In this document: one piece after another, positions 18,874 to 27,547 of the stretch
How the letters are laid out: each line of letters opens with the position of its first letter
Numbering within the stretch: position 1 is the stretch's first letter
DNA from: Hyphomicrobiales bacterium
GTDB taxonomy: Bacteria; Pseudomonadota; Alphaproteobacteria; Rhodospirillales; JACKKN01
Direction of reading: 5' to 3'
NCBI GenBank assembly: GCA_024236415.1
Contig: JACKKN010000024.1
Coordinates: 1 to 48,946 of the forward strand
DNA length: 48,946 nt
Notes under the pieces: generated by a model
Told to the model about the DNA's origin: nothing
The model's database searches: none
What the model saw: only the letters and a program-made list of their open reading frames with translations
Position numbers and translations under genes: made by a program

Positions 18874-19209
18874 ATGCCCGGCACCTTTGAGCTTTACAAG
18901 GATAAGAAAGGCGAATTCCGTTTCCGCCTGAAGGCCAGCAACGGCCAGGTCATCCTCGCCAGCGAGGGCTACGCCCAGCGCGCCAGCGCCAACAACGGCA
19001 TTGAATCGGTGCGCAAGAACGCGCCCCTCGACGCGCGGTACGAGCGCAAGGAGACCAAGAGCGGCCAGCACATGTTCAACCTGAAGGCCAGCAACGGCCA
19101 GGTGATTGGCACCAGCGAGTCCTACACCACCGCCGCCGCGCGGGACAACGGCGTCGCCTCGGTGCAGAAGAACGCCCCCGACGCCACGGTCAAGGACCTG
19201 ACGGCCTGA
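18874..19209 (+). CDS. YegP-like DUF1508 repeat protein
   Basis: This 111-residue protein is made of two tandem DUF1508 units (FELYKDKKGEFRFRLKASNG and KSGQHMFNLKASNG, each followed by NG(I/V).SV.KNAP). It is the UPF0339 family typified by E. coli YegP; function is unresolved. The start is fixed by AAGGAG seven bases before the ATG. It is monocistronic and convergent with the molybdopterin-fold gene across a strong hairpin. Confidence 0.93.
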   Translation: MPGTFELYKDKKGEFRFRLKASNGQVILASEGYAQRASANNGIESVRKNAPLDARYERKETKSGQHMFNLKASNGQVIGTSESYTTAAARDNGVASVQKNAPDATVKDLTA

Positions 19210-19229
19210 GCACCGCTCCGCCGTTTCCG

Positions 19230-19254
19230 CCCCCGCCCCGGTCGAGGGCGGGGG
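19230..19254. terminator. Bidirectional hairpin between convergent genes
   Basis: A perfect 9-bp stem, CCCCCGCCC with GGGCGGGGG, has a 7-base loop and lies 20 bp after the yegP-like stop and just before the other gene's stop. There is no clear T run, so it is a structural terminator candidate. Confidence 0.55.
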
Positions 19255-19260
19255 AGCCAT

Positions 19261-19824
19261 CTATTCCACCATGATCATGAACACCGCCCAGGGCCAGCGC
19301 CCCTCGTCGTCGGCGGTGGCCGCGCGGCCGCCCTGCGGCGCGTAGACGATCCACAGCGGCCCGCGCTGCCCCAGGTCCAGGTACCGGCCGTCGCGGCGCA
19401 CGGCCACCAGCCAGTCCTGGGCGTCCAGCAGGTCGCGGGGGATCTCGGTGGCGAACCCGTCCAGGGCCACGGCGGTCACCTTGGCGGCACCGCCGGCGCC
19501 GGCGGCGGCCAGCACGTCGCGCAGCCACGGGCCGCGGAACCGGAACGTCCGCGGCCAGCCCTTGTAGGCGAGGATCACCTCGTGCTGGTCCAGGGATTCG
19601 AGCATGGCGCGGTCGAAGGCCGCGGCCCGGGCGAAGGTCTTGTCGTGGTACTTGGCGAAGGCGTCCTCGAACGGATCGAAGGGCGGCCGGTTGGGGTTGC
19701 CCACGGCGTCGCCGGCCACGGTCAGCACCACCGGTCCCGCCGGGGCCGGCAGCCCGTCCGCCAGGGCGCCCGCCGGCAGCAGGATGGCCAGGGCCACGAC
19801 GGCCGATGAGATCAGCTTGCCCAT
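19261..19824 (-). CDS. Secreted sulfite-oxidase-fold (molybdopterin-domain) protein
   Basis: This 187-residue protein has a Sec signal peptide (about 22 residues, ending LADG) and a compact SUOX-like domain. RPPFDPFEDAF, KGWPRTFRFRGPWLRDVLAAAG, TAVALDGFATEIPRDLL and GPLWIVYAP match the small periplasmic oxidoreductase molybdopterin-binding family. The catalytic cysteine of true SUOX enzymes is not evident (the mature part has none), so it may bind a pterin or a different ligand rather than act as an oxidase. An SD GGAGGA precedes the ATG. It lies at the 3' end of the aor gene string, 43 bp from the preceding gene. Confidence 0.72.
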   Translation of the reverse strand: MGKLISSAVVALAILLPAGALADGLPAPAGPVVLTVAGDAVGNPNRPPFDPFEDAFAKYHDKTFARAAAFDRAMLESLDQHEVILAYKGWPRTFRFRGPWLRDVLAAAGAGGAAKVTAVALDGFATEIPRDLLDAQDWLVAVRRDGRYLDLGQRGPLWIVYAPQGGRAATADDEGRWPWAVFMIMVE

Positions 19825-19866
19825 GGTGGCGGTCCTCCGGGTCCGGGGTCGGTGGGCGCCGGCGTG

Positions 19867-20178
19867 CTATCCGCCGCCGCGCTGGTAGGAGCGGTCGAAC
19901 CTTACCATGAACGCCGCCGCTTCGGCATCGGTGAATCCGGTCAGGCGCAGGCGCACGTCCATGTACGGCAGGCGGATCAGGGCGATGCGCCGCTCGCGCT
20001 CGGGCCCCATCTCGATCTCCACCCGGCGCCCGGCGCCGTCGCTCCAGGTCGCCCGGTCGCCGGCCACTTGGCAGGCGTCGGGCCCGAACACCCGCGGCAG
20101 GGTGCGCACGAAGTCGGTGCGCGAGAACCCCATCTGCTTGTCGTGGACGATGGCGGCGCCGTCACTGCCCTGGCCCAC
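19867..20178 (-). CDS. Hypothetical protein in aor operon (position of aorE-like gene)
   Basis: This 103-residue protein begins with GTG six bases after the MoaD-like gene's stop. It has no signal peptide or cysteine-rich motif beyond a single Cys; an RIALIRLPYMDVRLRLTGF segment looks like a beta-rich core. Its position after aorABC and MoaD suggests a role in cofactor loading or quality control, but no family is recognised. The position, not sequence homology, is the basis for linking it to aldehyde oxidoreductase. Confidence 0.65.
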   Translation of the reverse strand: MGQGSDGAAIVHDKQMGFSRTDFVRTLPRVFGPDACQVAGDRATWSDGAGRRVEIEMGPERERRIALIRLPYMDVRLRLTGFTDAEAAAFMVRFDRSYQRGGG

Positions 20179-20184
20179 GCCGGG

Positions 20185-20436
20185 TCAGCCCCCGGCCACC
20201 GGCGGCCAGATGGCCAGGGTGTCGCCGTCCGCCAGGGCGCGCGCGCCGCGCTCGCTGGGCGCCACGTAGACGCCGTTGACCAGCACCAGGTGGCACTGCT
20301 CGGCCGGCACGCCCAGGCGCGCCACCAGGGACGCCGGGGTCGCGTCCGCCTCGGCGTCCAGGGTGACGGTATTGTCCTTGGCGCCCGCCGGCAGGTACTG
20401 GCCCAGCATGGCGTAGAGCTTGACGGTGACCTTCAC
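20185..20436 (-). CDS. aorD: MoaD/ThiS family sulfur-carrier protein
   Basis: This 83-residue ubiquitin-fold protein ends in the essential Gly-Gly (PPVAGG), which is activated as a thiocarboxylate. The pattern MKVTVKLYAMLGQYLP...GDTLAIWPPVAGG is that of MoaD. A dedicated MoaD inside an aor operon probably supplies dithiolene sulfur for the tungstopterin of AorB. The start is GTG, seven bases after the aorC stop. Confidence 0.88.
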   Translation of the reverse strand: MKVTVKLYAMLGQYLPAGAKDNTVTLDAEADATPASLVARLGVPAEQCHLVLVNGVYVAPSERGARALADGDTLAIWPPVAGG

Positions 20437-20442
20437 GGCCCC

Positions 20443-21723
20443 TCACACCACCTGGGACGTGGCCACGTAGGCGTCCATGATGCGGTTGGGGTCGTGGCGC
20501 AGGCGCTCCTTCCACGGCCCCAGGGCGACCTTGTTCTGGATCAGCCCGCGCAGGGCGCCGATGTGGTCGGTGCGGCCCACGCACTGGGCCCCGACCAGGA
20601 CGTCGCCCTTGAATTCCAGCCGCGTGTAGCGGTAGGCCGGATCGTCCAGCAGGGTCACCGACTCGCCGCCCTCGACCCCGTCCCAGGAGCCGAAGGAGCA
20701 CGAGATCAGCCCCGCCGTGTCCAGCACGTTCATGATCAGGCTGCCCTTGTAGCGGGCCTCGCGCCCGGCCATGTTCAGGGCCGCGATGCGGCCGTGGTCC
20801 ACCGACGTGGGCTGCACCGCATGCACCGAATACCCGCCCGTGGACAGGTCCGGCCCCTGGGCGCAGTCGCCGGCGGCGTAGACGTCGGGGTCGCTGGTGC
20901 GCAGGGTGTCGTCGACCAGGATGCCCTGGTCGACCTTCAGCCCGCTGCCGGCCAGGAACTCGGTGTTGGAGCGCACGCCGGCGGCCACCACCAGCAGGTG
21001 CGCCGGCACCACCTGGCCGTTGTCCAGGGCCACGGCAAGTTCCTCGCCGTCACCGTCACGGACCTCGGTGACCCGGGTCGAGGTGTGCACGGCGATGCCC
21101 TTGCCCTCGCACCAGCGCTTGATCAGGCCGCCGGCGTTCTCGTCCATCATGCGCGGGACCATGCGGTCCCCCATCTCGATGACGTTCAGGCTGACCTGCC
21201 GCTCGAACAGGGATTCCAGGATGATGCAGCCGATGAAGCCGGCGCCCAGCAGCACCACGTGGCTGCCGGGGGTGGCCAGCTCGACGATCCTGCGCGCGTC
21301 GGCCAGGGTCCAGCAGTGGTGCACCTGCGGCCGGTCCAGCCCCGGGATGGGCGGCCGGATCGGATGGGCGCCGGTGGCCAGCAGCAGCTTGCCGTAGCCC
21401 CAGGTGCCGCCGTCGGCCAGGGTCACGGTCTTGGCCGCCGTGTCCACCCCGGTCACCGCCCCCTGGACGTAGCGGATGTTCAGCCGCTCGTAGTGCCCCG
21501 CCTGCTTGCGCAGGTAGGTGCCCTGCTCGTCGATGTTGCCGGTCAGGAAATAGGGAATGGCCATGCGCGCGTAGGGCGGCTCGCCCTCGTTGCCGATCAG
21601 CACGATGGCGGCGTCGGGGTCGGCCTTGCGAAGGGTTTCCGCCGCCACCACGCCGGCCGGGCCGGCGCCGACGATGACATGGGCCGCCGAACCGGCGCTG
21701 CCCGATCCGAGAGTGTCAGACAT
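20443..21723 (-). CDS. aorC: FAD-dependent pyridine nucleotide-disulfide oxidoreductase (AorC-like)
   Basis: This 426-residue protein has an FAD-binding GxGxxG (HVIVGAGPAGVVAAETL), an NAD-binding GAGFIGC and the second FAD motif DVYAAGDCAQG. It resembles the NAD(P)H:acceptor flavoprotein subunit that links the iron-sulfur AorA to NAD in the AorABC complex of Aromatoleum/Thauera. The N-terminal 12 residues are Gly/Ser-rich. It is 98 bp downstream of aorB, a gap larger than elsewhere in the operon, and contains no promoter I can identify. Confidence 0.85.
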   Translation of the reverse strand: MSDTLGSGSAGSAAHVIVGAGPAGVVAAETLRKADPDAAIVLIGNEGEPPYARMAIPYFLTGNIDEQGTYLRKQAGHYERLNIRYVQGAVTGVDTAAKTVTLADGGTWGYGKLLLATGAHPIRPPIPGLDRPQVHHCWTLADARRIVELATPGSHVVLLGAGFIGCIILESLFERQVSLNVIEMGDRMVPRMMDENAGGLIKRWCEGKGIAVHTSTRVTEVRDGDGEELAVALDNGQVVPAHLLVVAAGVRSNTEFLAGSGLKVDQGILVDDTLRTSDPDVYAAGDCAQGPDLSTGGYSVHAVQPTSVDHGRIAALNMAGREARYKGSLIMNVLDTAGLISCSFGSWDGVEGGESVTLLDDPAYRYTRLEFKGDVLVGAQCVGRTDHIGALRGLIQNKVALGPWKERLRHDPNRIMDAYVATSQVV

Positions 21724-21821
21724 GGTGTCCCCCGCAGTTGTCGCGAATCCGGTTGGCAAGGGGGCGGGCCGGAATCCGAGTCCGGCCCGCCCCCGGGAGG
21801 GTCAGGCGCCGCGGGCGGCGC

Positions 21822-23669
21822 TCAGAGCTGCAGGCGCGACAGCGTCTCGTTGCTGGGCACGCCGTCCGCGGTCCAGCCGCGGATCTCGTAGTACTCGGGC
21901 AGCATCTGGTCCAGGCCGTTGACCTTGCCTTCGGCCGGACCGACCTTGGCCGCGTCCTTCAGCAGGCGGGACGGCAGGGTGTCGTCGGCGCCGGAGAAGC
22001 CGGCGTCGATGTTGAACTGCCGTTCCAGGTTCCAGGTCCGCTCGCCGGCCTCCAGCAGCTTCTCCGCCGACCAGTCGCCTTCGCAGGCGGCGTTCACCTG
22101 GGGCGCGATGTCCTCCAGGGTCCAGGCGAAGGTGGTGAAGATGCACAGGCCCGAGCTGTCGACCGCCGCGGTGGCGTCCTGGAAGGCGCGGACCAGGCCG
22201 GCCTTGCCCTCGGTCACCAGGGGATCGGTCTTCTCGGGGATGCCCAGCACCTCGGACGACACGGTGTAGGAGCGCAGGTGGCAGGCGCCGCGGTTGGACG
22301 TGGCATAGGTCAGCCCCATGCCCTGGATGCCGCGGCTGTCGTAGGCCGGGAACTCCTGGCCCTTGACCGACATGCTCAGCTCGGGCTTGCCGTACTTGGC
22401 GCACAGGCGCTTGGAGCCGAGGCCGATCTCGGCGCCGAAGCCCTCGCCGCGGCCGGTCAGCTCGGCCAGGTCGGTGAGCGCCTTGGCGTTGCCCCAGTTC
22501 AGCTCCAGCCCGCCGGTCTGCTCCTTGGTCAGCACCCCGGTCTCGTACATCTCCATGGCCGCGCCGACGGTGGCGCCGAAGGAGATGGGGTCGAAGCCCT
22601 GCTCGTTGCAGATGAAGTTGGCGAAGGTCAGGGCATCCAGGTCGTTGACCCCCGTGGCCGCGCCCAGGGCCCAGGCCGCCTCGTACTCCAGGCCGCCCGA
22701 GGCGCCGTGGTACTGGGGCCGCTCGGCCACCGTGAAGTGGGTGCGGTCGATGGTGGAGATGCGCCCGCAGGCGATGGTGCAGCCGAAGCAGGCGGCGTTG
22801 CGCACCAGGTTCGGCTTGCCGTCCGAGCGCCGCGGCTCGGCCATGGCCTCGGCCGAGATGTCCTTGGCGCCCTCGAACTGGACCGAGGTGTGGTTGCGCG
22901 TGGGCAGGGCCCCCATCTCGTTGATCACGTTCATCAGCACCTGGGTGCCGAAGGCCGGCAGCCCCTGGCCGGTGACCGCGTTCTCGGCCAGCACCGCCTT
23001 GCCGTCGGTCACGGCCTTGGCGAAGGCCGGGTAGTCGTCCACGTTGACGCCCTTGGTGCCGCGGATGGCCACCGCCTTGAGGTTCTTGGACGCCATCACC
23101 GTGCCGACGCCGGAGCGGCCGGCGGCGCGGTGCATGTCGTTGACCACGCAGGCGAACAGCACCCCCTTCTCGGCCGACACGCCGACCGAGGCGACGCGGA
23201 TCTGGGGATCGCCGTGGGCGGCCTTGATGCCCTCTTCGGTGTCCCACACCGACTTGCCCCAGTAGCCCGAGGCGTCCATCAGCCGGGCGTCGTCGTCCTG
23301 GACCATCAGGTAGACCGGTTTCGGCGAGCGGCCCTCGAAGATGATCATGTCATAGCCGGCGTTCTTCATCTCGTTGCCGAAGAAGCCGCCCGAGTTGGAA
23401 CAGGCGATGGCGCCGGTCAGGGCGCCCTTGGTGATCACCGAATAGCGCCCGGCGGTGGACGCGGCGGTGCCGGTCAGCGGGCCGGTGGCCATGATCATCT
23501 TGTTGTCGGGGGAAAGCGGATCGACCTTGGGGTCGATCTCCTCGGCCAGGTACTTGGTCGCCAGCCCGCGCTGGCCCAGGTACTTCATGGCCCATTCCAT
23601 GTTCAGGGGTTCGTGCTTGCACGTGCCTTCGGTCAGGTTGACGCGCAGAATCCGTCTTGCCCAAGCCAT
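21822..23669 (-). CDS. aorB: Tungsten aldehyde ferredoxin oxidoreductase catalytic subunit (AorB)
   Basis: This 615-residue protein is a full-length AOR. It has the N-terminal MAWARRILRVNLTEG and tungstopterin-binding segments (FFGNEMKNAGYDMIIFEG, HRAAGRSGVGTVMASKNLKA). The [4Fe-4S] site is CFGCTIAC, with the fourth Cys in SSGLCIFTTF. It oxidises aldehydes to acids, passing electrons to the iron-sulfur subunit AorA encoded 15 bp upstream. All cluster cysteines are present. Together with aorA, aorC and a MoaD gene this matches the bacterial aorABCD operon. Confidence 0.93.
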   Translation of the reverse strand: MAWARRILRVNLTEGTCKHEPLNMEWAMKYLGQRGLATKYLAEEIDPKVDPLSPDNKMIMATGPLTGTAASTAGRYSVITKGALTGAIACSNSGGFFGNEMKNAGYDMIIFEGRSPKPVYLMVQDDDARLMDASGYWGKSVWDTEEGIKAAHGDPQIRVASVGVSAEKGVLFACVVNDMHRAAGRSGVGTVMASKNLKAVAIRGTKGVNVDDYPAFAKAVTDGKAVLAENAVTGQGLPAFGTQVLMNVINEMGALPTRNHTSVQFEGAKDISAEAMAEPRRSDGKPNLVRNAACFGCTIACGRISTIDRTHFTVAERPQYHGASGGLEYEAAWALGAATGVNDLDALTFANFICNEQGFDPISFGATVGAAMEMYETGVLTKEQTGGLELNWGNAKALTDLAELTGRGEGFGAEIGLGSKRLCAKYGKPELSMSVKGQEFPAYDSRGIQGMGLTYATSNRGACHLRSYTVSSEVLGIPEKTDPLVTEGKAGLVRAFQDATAAVDSSGLCIFTTFAWTLEDIAPQVNAACEGDWSAEKLLEAGERTWNLERQFNIDAGFSGADDTLPSRLLKDAAKVGPAEGKVNGLDQMLPEYYEIRGWTADGVPSNETLSRLQL

Positions 23670-23684
23670 CTTGTCCTCCCTGCC

Positions 23685-24167
23685 CTATGCCGACGCCGTG
23701 GCGCCGCTGTCGGTCCTGGCCGCCCAGGCACGCATCTTCTCGAGCCCGGTCCAGTTCGCGTCGACGAAGGTGATCGCGTCCGTGGGGCAGGCCTTGGCGC
23801 ATTCGGGCGCGCCGCCGCACAGGTCGCACTTGATGACCTTGCCGGTGGCGGTGTTGTAGTTCACCGTGCCGAACGGGCAGGCGATGGTGCAGACCTTGCA
23901 GCCCACGCACAGGGCATCCGAGACCACCTTGGCGCCGGTCGCCGCGTCCACCGAGATGGCGTCCACGGGGCAGGCGTGCATGCACCAGGCCTCGTCGCAC
24001 TGGGTGCAGGTGTAGGGCACGAAGCGGCCCTCGGTCTCGAAGTTGAAGACCTTGATGCGCGATTTCGAGGGGTTGAACACCCCCTCGTTGTCATAGGAGC
24101 AGGCCAGCTCGCACTGCAGGCACCCGGTGCATTTGCCGGGATCGATGTTCAGGGACTTCTGCATCAT
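23685..24167 (-). CDS. aorA: Four-cluster ferredoxin subunit AorA
   Basis: This 160-residue protein carries 16 cysteines in four quartets (CTGCLQCELAC, CTQCDEAWCMHAC, CVGCKVCTIAC, CDLCGGAPECAKAC), binding four [4Fe-4S] clusters. It is the polyferredoxin subunit that wires the aldehyde oxidoreductase catalytic subunit to the FAD subunit. Two in-frame ATGs (24167, 24164) follow a GGGAGG site; the second is better spaced. It is the first gene of the operon, so control must lie in 24168-24538. Confidence 0.92.
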   Translation of the reverse strand: MMQKSLNIDPGKCTGCLQCELACSYDNEGVFNPSKSRIKVFNFETEGRFVPYTCTQCDEAWCMHACPVDAISVDAATGAKVVSDALCVGCKVCTIACPFGTVNYNTATGKVIKCDLCGGAPECAKACPTDAITFVDANWTGLEKMRAWAARTDSGATASA

Positions 24168-24538
24168 ATTCCTCCCAATGGGGCTCCGCCGCAGCCAGGG
24201 AGGTCACGTGTGACAGACGTGGACGGCGAACCCGCACGACGTGGCCGGTTTGATTCCCGTGCCTTGTGGCGTGCGAGGTCGGATTGATCCCGATGGAACC
24301 GGGCCGCTGCCGCAGGGTAACGCTCTTCCTGTCTGCTTGATTTCGAAGCAGGCCAACATTTTGGGCCGCGCGGTTAAGCCAAAGCAATATGCGAATTTGA
24401 TCATAACCGGTTTCGGCGAAATACGCCGAGTCAGTCCACCGGCGCGGCCGGAAAGCCTTGCAGGCCGGGCGTTTGCCGCCGCCGTCGCGGGCCCGCCGCC
24501 ACGCCCCGTGGAGGGCGGCGGCGGGGCCTGCCGGCAGC
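24168..24538. other. Intergenic region upstream of the aor operon
   Basis: About 370 bp lie between aorA and the HhH gene, both on the minus strand, so it should hold the aor promoter. A short inverted repeat GTCACGTGTGAC lies near 24205-24216. AT-rich patches appear at 24330-24420, with TTGAT motifs, but no FNR or sigma-54 consensus could be fixed. No convincing ORF was seen. Confidence 0.4.
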
Positions 24539-24904
24539 CTATTTCTTGGACTTCTTCTTCTTGCCCTTCTTGGACTTCTTCTTCGAGTCCTTGGCCTTCT
24601 TGCCCTTCTTGTCCTTCTTCTTTTCGGCCTTGCCCGCCTTGGCGGCCGGGTCCTTGGCGGCCGGGGCCTTGGCCGCCGCGGCCTTGGGGGCCGCCTTAGC
24701 GGCGGCGGCGGGCGCCGCGCCGGCCTCCAGGTCGCCGGCCGCGGCGATCACCGCCACGGCGCGGGCCGGGCCGAAGCCGGGCACCTTGGAGAGCCTGTCC
24801 ACCGACGCGGTGGCCAGGGACCGCACCGTCTTGAAGCCGTGCTCCGCCAGGGTGGCGGCGGCGGCAGGTCCGATGCCGCGAACATCCGTAACCGTGGTTT
24901 TCAT
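24539..24904 (-). CDS. Helix-hairpin-helix protein with Ala/Lys histone-like tail
   Basis: This 121-residue protein has two regions. The N-terminal half (residues 1-60) has tandem HhH motifs (VRGIGPAAAATLAEHG, VPGFGPARAVAVIAAAG), a sequence-independent DNA-binding fold. The C-terminal half is AAKAP-rich and ends in an almost pure Lys/Gly/Ser tail, as in H1-like bacterial proteins. It probably binds and condenses or bridges DNA. The start is the ATG at 24904 behind GGAGGGGAG; a longer frame is unlikely. It is monocistronic, between aor and the phosphate transporter. Confidence 0.72.
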   Translation of the reverse strand: MKTTVTDVRGIGPAAAATLAEHGFKTVRSLATASVDRLSKVPGFGPARAVAVIAAAGDLEAGAAPAAAAKAAPKAAAAKAPAAKDPAAKAGKAEKKKDKKGKKAKDSKKKSKKGKKKKSKK

Positions 24905-25092
24905 CTCCCCTCCGTGCTGGTGCCTCGCCAATCCCGATGCCGCGCCGGGGCTCGGCCCGGTGCGGCCACGGGTGCCACGGGTGTCAGTATACCCGAACCC
25001 CCGTTTCCCTCATAGCCATTCAGCGCCGCCGCCGGCCGCCGGCCGGGACGGCTGCCGCAAGACCTGACACTGCCGCGGCCACCGGTTCCGCA

Positions 25093-26970
25093 TCAGCCCG
25101 CGGCCTGCGGTGCCGGTTCTTGCACCGGCGCCTGCGGCGGTGCCGCCGCCGTGTCCTCGGCGGCCTCGTCCTCGGACAGGCCCTCGAGCGACTTGGCGAT
25201 GCGCTTGACGAAGTAGTAGATGCGCTTCATGCGCTCCAGCAGCTCCATCTCGCGGGTGTAGAGCTTCAGCCGGTTGGGCTCGTCGGCGACCAGGCGCTGG
25301 GCCCCGTGCAGGGCGGCGGAGTCGGCCAGGTCGTTGATCTGGCCCTTCATGGCCACCACCTGGCGCGCCGTGTCCCGGTCCGGGTCCACCACCACCTCCA
25401 GCACCCCGTCCAGGGCCGCGCCGATGGCGGCGTGGACCTTGCCCATGACCTCCGAGGTGGACTCGCTGACCACCGCCGCGTCGGCCAGCCGCTGGCGGCC
25501 GATGTGCACCATGTCGGTCTCGATGATGTCGCCGATGTTCTCGAAGTTGTTGGCGGTGTCGATCAGGCCCATGAACACCCGGCTCTGGTGGTCGGTCAGG
25601 TTGTCCAGGCCGACCCGGCGCAGGTAGTCGACGACATAGGCGTGCAGGGCGTCCACCTCCTCGTCCATGGCCGCCACCTTGTCCAGGTCGGCGGCGGTGC
25701 CCTCCAGGGCCGCGGGCAGGATCTCGTGGTACATGGCCCGCACCCGGTGGCCGATGCGCTCCAGTTCCAGGCGCGAGCGGTCGAGCGCCAGGGCCGGGGT
25801 TTCCAGCAGCGTGTCGTCCAGGTACTTGGGCTTGACCCGGGCGATGGCGATCTCCTCCTCGGTGACCTCGCGGTCGGGCACCACCCATTCGCAGAAGCGC
25901 GCGAACAGGGCCGACGCCGGCAGGAACAGGAAGGCGATGCCGATGTTGAAAACGGTGTGGGCGTTGGCCACCTGGCGCGGCACCTCGGCGGCCAGCAGGG
26001 CGGCGCCGGTCAACCCCTCCTCGGCCGGCGAGATGGCGCGCACCAGGTCGGCGAAGGGCGGGATGAACCAGACGATCAGCAGCACGCCGGCGATCTTGAA
26101 GGTGACGTGGGCCACGGCCACGCGCACCGCCTCGCGCGGCTTGCCGATGGACGCCAGGCCGGCCGTGGCGCAGGTGCCGATGTTGGCGCCCAGGGCCAGG
26201 GCGATGCCGCCCTCGAGCGTGATCAGCCCCTGCTGCGCCAGCACGATGACCACGCCCATGGTCGCCGACGAGGACTGGATCAGGGACGTGAAGGCGGTGG
26301 CGATCAGGATGCCGACCACGGGGTTGTCGACGTTGTGCATCAGTTCGATGAACGGCTGGTAGGACCGCATGGGCTTCATGGCGTCGCTCATCACGCCCAT
26401 GCCGAAGAACACCATGCCCAGGCCCATGATCAGGGCGCCGTACTGCTTCACCGTGTCCTTCTTGCCGACGAAGATCAGCACGAAGCCCACGGTCACCAGC
26501 AGCAGGGCGTACTTCTTGACCGGGAAGGCGACGATCTGCGCCGTGATGGTGGTGCCGATGTCGGCGCCCAGGATCACGCCGATGGCCTGCGACAGCGACA
26601 TCAGGCCGGCCGACACGAAGCCCACCAGCATCACCGTGGTCACCGACGACGACTGGATCACCGCCGTCACCCCGGCGCCGGTCAACAGGCCGGCCAGGCG
26701 GTTGGTGGTCAGCTTGGCCAGGATGTCGCGCATGCGGTCGCCGGCCACCATCTTCAGCGCCTCGCCCATCTGCTCCATGCCGAACAGGAACAGGGCCAGG
26801 CCGCCGCACAGGGACATGCCCATCTTGAACCACGACAGCTCCTTGCCGCCGTCCGAGGCGGCCAGGACCGGCATGGCGAAGACCCAGATAGCGAACACGA
26901 TGGCGACGGCCAGGGCGAGGCGGCCCCGCCGCGCGCCGACGGTGTCCAAGATGTTCGTTGCCATGGGCAT
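25093..26970 (-). CDS. Na+/phosphate cotransporter with PhoU-like C-terminal domain
   Basis: This 625-residue protein starts with a hydrophobic leader (FAIWVFAMPVLAAS), then about eight to nine membrane helices containing two QSSS motifs (GVTAVIQSSSVTTVMLV and TSLIQSSSATMGVVIV), the hallmark of the NptA/SLC34 fold. The last 230 residues are a cytosolic helical PhoU-like domain (RSRLELERIGHRVRAMYHEILP). It imports inorganic phosphate with sodium. It is downstream of a universal stress protein on the same strand and is likely part of a Pho-controlled unit, given the PHO-box-like element at 27597-27625. Confidence 0.87.
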   Translation of the reverse strand: MPMATNILDTVGARRGRLALAVAIVFAIWVFAMPVLAASDGGKELSWFKMGMSLCGGLALFLFGMEQMGEALKMVAGDRMRDILAKLTTNRLAGLLTGAGVTAVIQSSSVTTVMLVGFVSAGLMSLSQAIGVILGADIGTTITAQIVAFPVKKYALLLVTVGFVLIFVGKKDTVKQYGALIMGLGMVFFGMGVMSDAMKPMRSYQPFIELMHNVDNPVVGILIATAFTSLIQSSSATMGVVIVLAQQGLITLEGGIALALGANIGTCATAGLASIGKPREAVRVAVAHVTFKIAGVLLIVWFIPPFADLVRAISPAEEGLTGAALLAAEVPRQVANAHTVFNIGIAFLFLPASALFARFCEWVVPDREVTEEEIAIARVKPKYLDDTLLETPALALDRSRLELERIGHRVRAMYHEILPAALEGTAADLDKVAAMDEEVDALHAYVVDYLRRVGLDNLTDHQSRVFMGLIDTANNFENIGDIIETDMVHIGRQRLADAAVVSESTSEVMGKVHAAIGAALDGVLEVVVDPDRDTARQVVAMKGQINDLADSAALHGAQRLVADEPNRLKLYTREMELLERMKRIYYFVKRIAKSLEGLSEDEAAEDTAAAPPQAPVQEPAPQAAG

Positions 26971-27058
26971 GTTTCCCCCCCGTGTCGTTGTCGTTATGAA
27001 AGCGTCCGGCACCCGGGCGGCGCCCGGGCCGGGACCGATCGCGCGGTCCTGCCGGGTC

Positions 27059-27547
27059 CTACTCCTCCTGGGCCTTGACGATGACCACCGGAACGGTGGA
27101 CAGCTGGACCACGTGCTCGGCCTTGGAACCGACCAGCAGCTGCTGCAGCTTGGAACGGCCGCGGCGGCCCATGACGATCATCCGGACGTCGTGCTTCTGG
27201 GCCGTCTTGAGAATCTTGTTCACCGGCAGGCCGACCACGGTCTTGGTCTTGATGCGCTTGGCCACCCGCTTGTCGCAGACCTGTTCCTTGAGGAACTTCT
27301 CCATCATCTGCGCCGCCACGTCCTCCATGGGCCGCACGGCGTCCTTCTTTTCGCGGCGGTAGAACCCGGGCGCGTTGAGGGGATCGTGGACCACGTGCAG
27401 GACCAGGATCTCGTCCCCGGTCAGCGCCGACTGGCGGCAGGCCCAGTCCATGGCGGCGTGGGCGTCCGGCGAGAAGTCGACGGGAACGAGGATCGGCCCC
27501 TTGCCCGCCGCCGCCACCATCATCTTCCTGTCTTTCTTTTGTGCCAT
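27059..27547 (-). CDS. Universal stress protein (UspA family)
   Basis: This 162-residue protein contains the Usp alpha/beta fold: GPILVPVDFSPDAHAAMDWA at the start and the ATP-binding G-2x-G-9x-G signature (GRRGRSKLQQLLVGS) near the end, so it belongs to the nucleotide-binding subclass. A GTG start at 27559 is possible; the ATG at 27547 is preferred. It lies 88 bp upstream of the Na/Pi cotransporter and just downstream of a PHO-box-like triple repeat. Confidence 0.87.
   Translation of the reverse strand: MAQKKDRKMMVAAAGKGPILVPVDFSPDAHAAMDWACRQSALTGDEILVLHVVHDPLNAPGFYRREKKDAVRPMEDVAAQMMEKFLKEQVCDKRVAKRIKTKTVVGLPVNKILKTAQKHDVRMIVMGRRGRSKLQQLLVGSKAEHVVQLSTVPVVIVKAQEE

Noticed and set aside
24300..24420. 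FNR sites upstream of the aor operon
   Set aside because: Several TTGAT motifs occur, but none is paired with ATCAA at four-base spacing.
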